From positions 1 to 64,000 of the forward strand of contig JBBHKE010003099.1 of the NCBI GenBank assembly GCA_037447655.1: a stretch of 64,000 bases of DNA, in the 5' to 3' direction. The position numbers and the translations under genes were made by a program. This DNA comes from Zygnema cylindricum (taxonomy: Eukaryota; Streptophyta; Zygnematophyceae; Zygnematales; Zygnemataceae). Position 1 is the stretch's first letter; each line of letters opens with the position of its first letter. Shown here in pieces: positions 55,204 to 64,000 of the stretch. The notes under the pieces were generated by a model. The model worked only from the letters and a program-made list of their open reading frames with translations, was not told where the DNA came from and did no database searches.

Positions 55204-55745
55204 GGGTATCTGTTCAGTCAGAAGCCGATGACAAGTGACCAGAAAGTCCATATGTGGGGAGTAGAAATGCGAGGCATAGAAGAGGCAAAAGAAAAAGTTG
55301 ATGGGAAGGAAGAGGAAAAAATATTATAAAATTCAAAGTAGAGATAAAAAGGCAGTGGACGGAAGAGTTGGAAATTTGGAAGCTGGTAGAAAGAGAGGCC
55401 TGGGAAATAATCCGTCCTTTCTTTTCTATCTCCGATTATACATACAGTTCAGGAATAAAAGAGAAGGGAGAGGGAAAAGAGGTAATTTGAGACGAATAGC
55501 TCACAGGGGGGAGAAAGATGTTTGCCTGGGTATCTGTTCAGTCAGAAGTTGATGACAAGTGTCCAGAAAGTCCATCTGTGGGGAGTGAAAATGCGATGCA
55601 TAGACAAAATGATTTGGAGGGAGAGGAGGCAGAAGGAAAAGTTGATAGGAAGGAATCGTAGAAAACTTGGAAAAATAGAAAATAAATGCTGTTATACTGG
55701 CAAATCTAGTGTCCGCGGAGGGTTCGGCAGAGTTGATTGATGAAA
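55204..55745 (+). repeat. Repeated block downstream of the PstS-like gene (two internal copies)
   Basis: The block TGGGTATCTGTTCAGTCAGA followed by GATGACAAGTG, CCAGAAAGTCCAT and GTGGGGAGT occurs at 55204, 55530 and again at 60142. The stretch 55500-55735 is nearly identical to 60117-60350. ORF 55522-55740 (+) is shared, but basic and domain-less. It is probably duplicated spacer rather than a gene. Confidence 0.6.
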
Positions 55746-56033
55746 CAAAACCGATTGTTGAGAGATGAACTAAGGAAAGGGGAAATATTGAGAGCAGACC
55801 AGGTGAAGAATGCAGCTCAGAAAACGGAGACAATTGCAGCACTTTTAAATAGAGTAGATATGTTGACAAAAGCCGTCCCTTTTAAGGCTTGAGAAAATGG
55901 ACCGTTTAAACTGCCAAAGTCACCGATTTTTTCTCGTCAAGGACATCCCTCTTAAGCAAAGCCAAGAAACGCTAGAAGAGAACTTCGGGATTTATTTGTT
56001 TTTGAGTCATGTAATTAGCTGTTTGTGAAAGCG

Positions 56034-56253
56034 CACCTTGAATCGCCCTTAGCTAAAATAGGAACAGATAGGTGCCAGTCTTATTTAGTCCTTGAACGTA
56101 AACTACTGTCAAAAAAACAGATTGCTGTTTTCCTAACATTAATCTTGTAAGTGGTTGAAAACCGTCCACGTCAGTTGGATCTATATTAGAATTACTTATG
56201 CCAAAACAAACTCCACGCTGTACATTTCTTAACGCTAATAGCGATGCATGGTG
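56034..56253. mobile_element. TIR family 1 element (short form), worn
   Basis: Left end CACCTTGAATCGCCCTTAG, right end CTAATAGCGATGCATGGTG, TA kept on the right (56254-56255) and CG in its place on the left. About 220 bp. Confidence 0.5.
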
Positions 56254-56255
56254 TA

Positions 56256-57684
56256 GCCTAGTATAAGAGCCACAGTGTGTATTTCAGATATTGGGAGAAG
56301 GAAAATCGGGTCACATCAAAGAACGTTTTCCCTCCAAAAGTTTTGCCAATTTTAGTGATATGACTGCCGCGAGTTTTCGCCCTTCGTCGCAGATTGCTAA
56401 ACCGGTTTCTGTTTTGTCAGCGATGGCAGTGGACGGAGGAGTAGGAAATTTGGAATCTGGGAGAAATAGAGGTCTGGGAAATAAATCCGCCCCTTCTTGC
56501 ACATCTTCGATTACACATGCAGTCCCAGGAAAAGAGGAAAAGACGATACCAAACCCTCATCCACACTTTGCTTTTGTGTGAGTGGCTGAAATTTTAAGAA
56601 AGGTGGTGTGTCGTCGTTGCGGATTTATTTTCAAATCGACGCAAGAAAGGGACGGGAGGATAATTCTCAATATCGTTTCTTTTTAATTTTGGAAAATGCT
56701 GGAATTCGAATAATTTCTTGAGGTGTCTGGATACTCACTTCCATTGAATGGCTCTGGCTTGATCTACTCTTTGGTTTGTGTGAGACAATGGAAGTTGCAC
56801 TTAAAATGCAAAGTGTAAGATGTTTCTTTATCCTGGGAGGGGAAATGGAGGAGTGGAAGTTTGGTGCTGCTTCTATTGGGTGCTATTCGATATTGTTGTG
56901 ACCTTAAAATCGTACCTTTGTACATTTTCGTAATAGAAGTTAATGTTTCTTTTCCTTTTCCTGTTTGCGGTTCGTAGTGAAACTGTGGGCTCCAATTTAG
57001 CGGTAGTCAGGGAATATAAGAAGATCAATGCACATTTACGTCATCCAGATTTAAATATTTTCAATGTGTGAATTAGCCGTTACGCTTTTTTGTTTCCTAA
57101 ACGTTTAAGGGAACCAGATAAGAAGTTGCTCCTGTTTGTAGAAATTAGATGATTTTGTGGGAGTTATGACCTCAGAGGTTCACAAACTCGTGAGTTTCTT
57201 ACATGTAACGTCGGGATTTGAAGCTATTTTCTGACAATGCTTCGAATACAATGATTCATTGAAATAGAAACATCTGTTTTCTTAAGGTAATGGGAAGTGA
57301 GTCGGAACAGACTCAAGGGGACAGTTGTGTTAGAGTAAACAGGAAATGTCAAACTATCCTGCTTGATTTTTTTCAGTTTTTAAGCAATTTTCAAAGCTAT
57401 AACCAGGCATACTTAATTTTTTGGTGAAAAATTACGACACTTACTTTATAAGAGATTCATCTAATTGCTACTTTTTTTAAAAACAACTTTGATATTCCTT
57501 GAAAAATTAATCACTTTTTAACTTCACAAAGATGTTTGGTTGCTGAAAATTTTGGAAATACATTTCGAGCAATAGATAAGTGCATACAGTGAGGTTTTTA
57601 AGAAAAAAAAGTAAAGTGACACAGATAAGGAAGACAGAAAATAAAAAGAGCCATAATCACTCTAGCAAAATGGTACTACAGCAG
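56256..57684. other. Non-coding stretch with a repeated gene-like scrap
   Basis: The plus strand at 56430-56500 resembles 55350-55420 (GTGGACGGAnGAGTnGGAAAT, GAGGnCTGGGAAATAA). No domain is recognisable in ORF 56291-56581. The rest has nothing I can support. Confidence 0.35.
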
Positions 57685-57686
57685 TA

Positions 57687-57890
57687 CACCTTGAATCGTT
57701 ATTAGCGTATAGAAATTATTAGTGTAAAGAAAAAATTAGCGTCATCCATTCTAATTTAGTGCCAGGAGACGAGACGTGGCAGATTATGACCCACGACCTT
57801 AAATAGTGTAATTTATTATATTTAAGGTATCAATGTCAAAATTTTGGGGTGCCAATATAGCCTACATAAGGCTAATAACGATTCACGGTG
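57687..57890. mobile_element. TIR family 1 element (short form)
   Basis: Left end CACCTTGAATCGTTATTAG, right end CTAATAACGATTCACGGTG, TA on the left and AA on the right. Read on the minus strand it is nearly identical to 24455-24653 throughout. Confidence 0.75.
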
Positions 57891-58142
57891 AAGTGCCCAA
57901 AAAAAAGGTAATAATCGGATTGCAGACAATTCAAAAGCTTTGTGTATTAGTCGATGCTTTGGAAGATTTTTGGCACCCAACTTACTCCTTAGGACAAGGA
58001 AATATTTGCTCTATCCTACCCCTCAGCGTTAGCAGCTGCAAACTATAAAGCGTTTCGAGCACCGAATGGAAAGTGACTCAGCACTCAACACTGACCACCG
58101 CCTCTGCATCACTTTTCTCACCATCTCTCCCTCCGAGCCAAA

Positions 58143-59498
58143 ATGGCCGCCATCGTCACTTTCCTCGCCATCGTCGCTCTCGCAGCAGTCAACAGCGCCG
58201 AGGCAGTAATCAAAATTGGTTGCGCCACCTCAGTGGAGAAGGTTTGATCTATTGTCATCATCATCATCAACTGTTTCTCCCTCTCTCTCCTTCGCATTGT
58301 ATTGTTTTTGTATTTTGGTAGTGAAAGAGCTCCGCATTGCAGTGAAGCACAGCTGTTTGATGTTGTTGTAATTACTTCTTTCATAGCAAAGCTTCGTTCC
58401 CCTCGATTTTGTGACTGGTTGTTGTACCTTTTTATTCTGACTAAAGGATTTATTCTTCTAAGCGCAATTACATGTCCAAACCCACATTTTGAACTCCTCT
58501 GTACTGACATCTCTCTCGCTCTCTCTTTCTCTCACTCCTCTCCTTCCCTCTCTCTCTCTCTCCTCTCTCCCTCTCTCTGTCTCTCTTTCTCCTTCGCGTC
58601 TCTACAGTATGTAGGGCAGCTCTGCCTAGGCAACAAGGCTCTGTACGGAGCATACGCCTATGTGGGATCCTCCGCCGTGTCTCCGCATTCATCGGCAAAA
58701 CCTACCAGGAGGCGTTCTCCGACGTGGCAATGTCAGCCTCCCAGGACGTCCAGGCCGGAGGAATCGCCAAGCTCAGCGTTCCCTTCACTGTCGCCACGTA
58801 CTTTTTTTTCACCAAGAAAGCTTCCGGACTCTGTTTGATCACCGACCAAGTCGCCAAAATCCACACCTCCACCGTCTCCTGGTCCGCGATTAAGGCCGGT
58901 CTCTCTGGAAACGTCATTCCCGTGGCTCGAGCCGACGGCTCCGGAACCACCGAAGTGGTCTGGCACTGGCTCGCAAAGTCCTCTTTCTGGCCGGCCTGCG
59001 TCAAGAGCCCTGTCTACGGCTCCGTTTCTTGGATTGGGAAAAGTGGTATTTCTAGGTCGGTTGTATACATACCAGGATCAAATGGAGTTGGAGAGTACCT
59101 CGCCGCGACCCTCAAGGCTCTCGGCTACTTGCAGACTGGAATCGGAGCTATCACCTACAAACCTATCCCCACGGTTATCAGGAACTTGGGTGGAAAATTC
59201 GTGGTTGCTGCGGGAACCACCGACCGAGGAGATATTTACGCCGCCCTTCCCCGAATTGTGAGGGCTTTGAACTTGCCATGGAACGGTGTTGACCTTATTG
59301 ATGTCTTTGGACCGTCGACTTACCCCATTTGCGCCCTTGCCTTCTAAATTCGCCAAACCGAAGGGCGGGGCAACAGTCAAGAAATTCGTACTTTACACCA
59401 TGTCTCCCAGCACGCATGGATTGGCCGCCACATTCCAGTTCGATCCTCTACCGAGCCTGTTCACCGCAGCTGGGTGGTATTGGGTAGATTTTGCCTAA
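58143..59498 (+). pseudogene. Duplicated PstS-like gene, frameshifted
   Basis: A copy of the 52508-53906 gene starting with its own TATA box (58044) and signal peptide (MAAIVTFLAIVALAAV). Exon 1 is 58143-58241, the intron runs to 58607, and exon 2 starts at 58608 (YVGQLCLGNKALYGAYAYVG). A base is lost near 58676, where GSSAGIS should be, and a base is gained near 59345 (ALAF then stop). Between them 58724-59347 is open and keeps RADGSGT. The tail resumes (KPKGGATVKKFVLY) and ends near 59498. Changes include GGATS to GCATS. Two frameshifts make a functional product unlikely. Confidence 0.8.
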
Positions 59499-60116
59499 AG
59501 GCAATTTTGGATTTGTGACATTTGTTTCGGTTAACTAATAGAATCGCTGACATGTTTCTAAACTTTTTCATGTTTTGCACGTGTTTATCAATATCTTTTT
59601 GCGATCTTCTTCTCCTCTTTGTCTCCATGAATGTTTCCTAGGAGCGGTTGGAAACCTGGATTTTTTTGGGTTAATTTCTAAAAAATTACGTCTGTAATAT
59701 CAAAGGGCCTAAAGTTTATCAGGTCGGAGTCTTCGTCAGGGCAGTGAAGTTTGGGAGAACGTTTAGACAATAACGTACCTGCGTGTGGTCGCCCTTTGTT
59801 GATACGATTGTTATTTATGTTTGTTTCTTTATTGATCGATTGATTTATTGAGTCATTCATCGGTGGGATTGGTAGATTGATGGTTCGATGGATCAATTAA
59901 GTAAACTGAATCTGATAGATTCATTGATGGTTGCGACAAGTCGTCGACGCGTTGATACCGATGTAGAGGAGACAAAGGAAAATAAACAATCAGGTAATAG
60001 AGTATAGAAAAAGCAGGACAGAGGAGCGGAAAAGTAGTAGTGATCAGAAGAAAAAATGTAGGAAATTAAGGGAAAAGAGGAGAGAGAGGGAAAAGAGGTA
60101 ATTTGAGACGAATTGC
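59499..60116. other. 3' flank of the pseudogene
   Basis: Carries parts of the intact gene's 3' flank (GGCAATTTTGGATTTG, ATTGATCGATTGATTTA, TGATAGATTCATT), confirming that duplication extended past the gene. No other feature. Confidence 0.5.
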
Positions 60117-60350
60117 TCACAGGGAGGAGAAAGATGTTTGCCTGGGTATCTGTTCAGTCAGAAGCTGATGACAAGTGTCCAGAAAGTCCATCTGTGGGGA
60201 GTGAAAATGCGAGGCATAGACAAAATGATTTGGAGGGAGAGGAGGCAGAAGGAAAAGTTGATAGGAAGGAATCGTAGAAAACTTGGAAAAATAGAAAATA
60301 GATGCTCTTATACTGGCAAATCTAGTGTCCGTGGAGGGTTCGTCAATTGG
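60117..60350 (+). repeat. Repeated block, second locus
   Basis: Nearly identical to 55500-55735. See that entry for the shared words. Confidence 0.7.
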
Positions 60351-61518
60351 CTGTTTTTTTTTTAAATTTAGCATGCCAATATACTCTTGTACAAAAATGC
60401 TCAACCACCTGTCACTCAACTTTTTTGTCTAACAGTGAACTGTACTCTATATCTTCCTTCGTCTATCTGAACATGGCATTGTTTTAATCTATGTCCATGT
60501 TAAGTTGAATTCTTAATAGTAGGCAAAGGCATAACTCTGCGCTTTGCTGTTTAAAGTGTACTTCCATATATTGATGGCAGTCAGTATGTTTTTCGTCCCT
60601 ATCACAAGTCTCTCAAACTTGGGGATGCATCAATTTTAGGTAGGTTTGAAGTGTCCAGCTCAAGCATATTCCAATTGTAGGCGGCTTTTCTGATTTTTTC
60701 AGTTTACGATGGGGAAATGACATAAGGTGCAAATAATCCTACAAGTAAACTGCTCTTTAAGCATGCAAATTTGAAACGCGAGAGAAATTTGCCGATGGCC
60801 TATTTGTCGGTGATTTTTTCACTCACAGATAATATTTTTTATTAATTTGATTCACTTTTTTTTTCCTAAAACTATACAATGATTGCACCAGATCTTGTGT
60901 GGTTCTACTTATTAAAAGTGGATGTTTGAAGCATCAGGAAAGTTTGGTGCTCTTCTTTTTGAATGAAACTTTAACCATCCAATAAAAACACTTTCCAAAG
61001 CAAATAAGAACAAAGGAAAAAAAAATCTCTGTACTCAAACCGAGTCGGACATTTTACAGTTCGTAAATGCCGTTTAAAACTGTAAACAGAAATGAGGGGC
61101 ATAAGTATAGTTGAAAATAGCTGAAACGTTGTAACTTCGCATCAAAAAACAGAAACTAATTTCCCAATCACTTTCTGTTGATATTTCAGGATAAAACCTG
61201 AAGCGGGAAAAGATAAAAATAACTGGTTTCAGTTTTCTTACATGTGGTTTTTTCCGAACATGTTGCCATATTGTAACTAGATATGGGTCTATTAAAATAA
61301 AAGCAAGAAAAAAAATTTACAACCAGTGGCAAACCTCTCAATAAACTGTCGACAATTTTCTTTCTAAAACAGAAAGCAGTAAAACGGTGAATATCATTTT
61401 TACTTAATCGAAGCTATAAACCTATAGGCTCCAACAGTAAAGAGTTCTTGAAGTCCATTCTTAGAATAAAAAAGAAGGGAGTTTGTCCCATGAGCTCACA
61501 CCTCAAATCATTTGCCAA
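60351..61518. other. Non-coding stretch
   Basis: AT-rich, no gene recognised. It ends at the left edge of the right segmental repeat. Confidence 0.4.
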
Positions 61519-64000
61519 AAATCCAAGTCTATATCCAATTTAGAAAAAAAATAGATATCTGACAGATTTTGTAGACTCAACGGAATAAGCACACTAGACT
61601 TAGAAACTCCCACACTTAGAACCCGAATCCTACTCTTTGTAGAATCACGGTAAATACCAAAGTAGAACATATTTAAAATCGGTAATCGGTCATTCTTTCT
61701 ACTACTTTACGAGGAATCTGAGGGCATTTACTTAGTTACTGAGCCTCGGTAACCAATTATCATAACGACCGAAGTCAGTTCAGATGATATAAATCACAAA
61801 TCCTAATTTTACCCAAGTTGTTAGTGAAGCTATGTTTCTGGATGCTTTTTTTTCCTGACTTACCCATGTGCAAGAAGCCATGTTTATTGAAGTAGAAAAT
61901 CCTTGTTTTGAAAACTTGTCATAATTAGTAAGTAAAAGGAAAAGATTTGCGCGAGTGTCGCGCGAAGAAAGGCATGGAATGATGCCATAATGGCTGTAGC
62001 TTATGAGGGCCAGTAAATTGGCTGAGTGGTTACAACCAAATAGTTAGGGAATACAAAAGAAACCGAAGGGCGGCTACACGTTACCAAACCAGAGAGTTAC
62101 TTGCGGAAATTTTGTCAAACTTCACCCAATTACAAAATTAACGGATTTCCCTTTCCCTTGTTTTTAGGACTTATGCAAGTGAGCATAAGTGGCATGGTCA
62201 TTCAGGAAAATAGAATTTGAGAGTGCTTCGAGTGTCACATAGACTAGACGATGACATCCGATTTTTTTTTGGAGAAGAAGAAGGGAGAAGAAGCCATAGG
62301 GAGAAGAATCGACCAGGAGGAGATTAGTTTGGGATGAAAAGGGTATAAGGATGATATGATCACAGACATGTAACTTGATTCGCTACACATGGATTAGACA
62401 ACGTAGAGTCAACACGCAGTTAGATATTGGATACGTAGAAGTGAATTTTCGCATATTTTTGCATGTGGAAAAATGGAGGAAGGCAATTAGGTTTGGATGC
62501 AGCTTCGATAAAATGTTTTTCGTGGATTGTTACCATATTCTACCTCCTGCGAACCTATAATCTGAAATTTCTTACTCCACTTCGGCCTGCTGCTGACGAT
62601 TAAATTGTTGATACATCTCTTCTAGCTCATTCCAAATATCTACAGCTCTCTCAAACCCAATATGGGACATCACTAAGTACCCGGACATGGATCGCTGCAG
62701 GATGTTCCTGGCTATCGTAATTCATAACATCCAGTCACTGGACAAAGACAATCACTCAAAAAAGGGCCTGATGACGATGCCGGTGTTTTTCTTTCCCTCG
62801 GGTCTTGCCAGAATTCTATGCCGCTGAAGAAGACCGTTTGTTCCCCGGATTAGTTTCTGATCCATCCTCAATGGTCGAACCCATGGTCATCCCTTCCCTT
62901 TTTTGAAGAGGTATACCGCGTATCGCTGTTAAAGTGAATATTTTTTTCTCCACTTAAAACGTCTTTTTTCCACGCACACATGTCCGATTTTCGGTGGAAG
63001 ACCGTCAATCGAAAGGTGAGAATTTTAACTTTCGATCGCAACCGTCGGATTAACAATCTTACGACTGTGCAAGGGGGCGAGATGTTTTAAAAACATTAAC
63101 ACTAATACGATTAACACGGATTAGTGTGTTAGGATCGACGAACACACTGAACGCACAAAATGAAGCAAGCGGAAGCAATGTATTCCACACGAGAGAGCTC
63201 TCCATGGAAGCCAATATATTCAGGTTTTCTTACAGAACGCACACATGTTTCCGACCCGGATCTTTTTCTCTCTTTTTGGAGCAAATTTAATAACATTCTC
63301 AAAAGTTAATTCAGAAAATGAAAAATCAACTGAAAACAAAACGTATTAAATTTCATTGAAACTTATTCCGAAAACACATTGAAAACAATACTATTGTCTG
63401 CACCCGAAGATAGGAAAGGGCCATGAGGTTAAACAATATTAGCCAATAAAATCACTTATACTATGATTCACCTCAACTATACTTCTAATCAAAATTAGCA
63501 TAAAAAATGTATCACATAAACAGCTAATCCCTTATTAAAGGTTTAAATTCATGCTCCCTTCCTCATCGAACTCTAGATCACAAAATCAACGTTTCCCTAA
63601 ACGTGCAAAAAGAACCCAACGTAATCGCACGGAGCTGGTCCATCCACTCTAATCTCAAGTTTCTTTAACTTATTGGACTGAATCCTATGCCTTCAACATA
63701 AGACGTGAAACAAAAAGAAAGTAGGAATAAATTGGTTAGCGAGAGAAATTTGGAAAAATATAATAGTAATAACACGATTTTTACACTCGAGTGTGATTAC
63801 AAGGGGAACGGGGAAGAGACAAAGAGACAAGTAAAGCGAAAGTGAATTGAAACGGAGTGAGTAAGAAAGAGGGAAAGAGGTAGAGGGAGAGAGAGAGGGA
63901 GAGAGAAAGGGAAAGGAAAAGGTAGAAGGGAGATGGAGAGAGGGCCTATTTAGGGGAGTGGGAGAGGGTAGAAAAAAGGGATAAGGAAAGAGAGAGGGAG
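61519..64000. repeat. Segmental direct repeat, right copy
   Basis: Equals 45481-47962 shifted by 16,038 bp and runs off the window in the first part of the purine minisatellite. It contains the same gag-like remnant (62566-62743) and diverged TIR element (62914-63128). The left flank differs from that of the other copy, giving a sharp junction at 61519. Confidence 0.9.

Noticed and set aside
55522-55740. Conserved small protein shared with 60138-60365
   Set aside because: The conservation is explained by recent DNA duplication. The peptide is basic and without a domain, and there is no sign of codon-level constraint by eye.

Overview
The window looks like nuclear DNA from the green-plant lineage, most likely a streptophyte alga or an early-diverging land plant. 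Three things point there: genes with GT-AG spliceosomal introns, a WRKY-type zinc-finger exon pair with the classical arginine-splitting intron, and abundant Ty1/copia elements plus one Ty3/gypsy-type element that carries a DNA cytosine-methyltransferase-like domain. The species cannot be named from sequence alone. The DNA is AT-rich and gene-poor, and most of it is a mosaic of old transposons.

Layout. 1-15.2 kb is a retrotransposon graveyard: three copies of one copia family (at 1-372 on +, 6756-7548 on -, and a long degraded copy at 8693-15237 on -), four fragments of an unrelated LTR (one of them sits inside the long copia), and a degraded gypsy-type element at 771-3684 on - with gag, zinc knuckle, retropepsin and methyltransferase-like domains. 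15.2-25 kb holds non-autonomous DNA transposons: a large inverted repeat, a TA-duplicating TIR family whose insertions can be checked against empty sites within this same window, a hAT-like family with exact 8-bp target duplications, and a ~0.9 kb tandem duplication of a dispersed repeat. 25.8-27.9 kb on - holds part of a WRKY-like gene, with simple and tandem repeats upstream to 29.3 kb. 29.3-37 kb is mostly featureless apart from one TIR element, LTR scraps, a perfect hairpin and a copia start.

37.2-42.2 kb on + is a nearly full-length but broken copia. It abuts the 3' half of a PstS-like phosphate-binding-protein gene (42.2-43.4 kb). An inverted fragment of the same exon lies at 45.3 kb. 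An apparently intact member of this family, with a signal peptide and one intron, lies at 52.5-53.9 kb, and a duplicated, frameshifted copy lies at 58.1-59.5 kb. A near-identical direct repeat (45481-47962 and 61519-64000, offset exactly 16,038 bp, no indels seen) brackets the intact gene and the pseudogene. The repeat runs into a ~1.4 kb polypurine minisatellite in its left copy and into the start of one at the window end.

How it fits together. The likely host genes are the PstS-like family, which would bind phosphate outside the plasma membrane, and the WRKY-like regulator. Everything else is mobile or repetitive. No operons, CRISPR arrays or rRNA genes are present, and no convincing functional tRNA gene was found.
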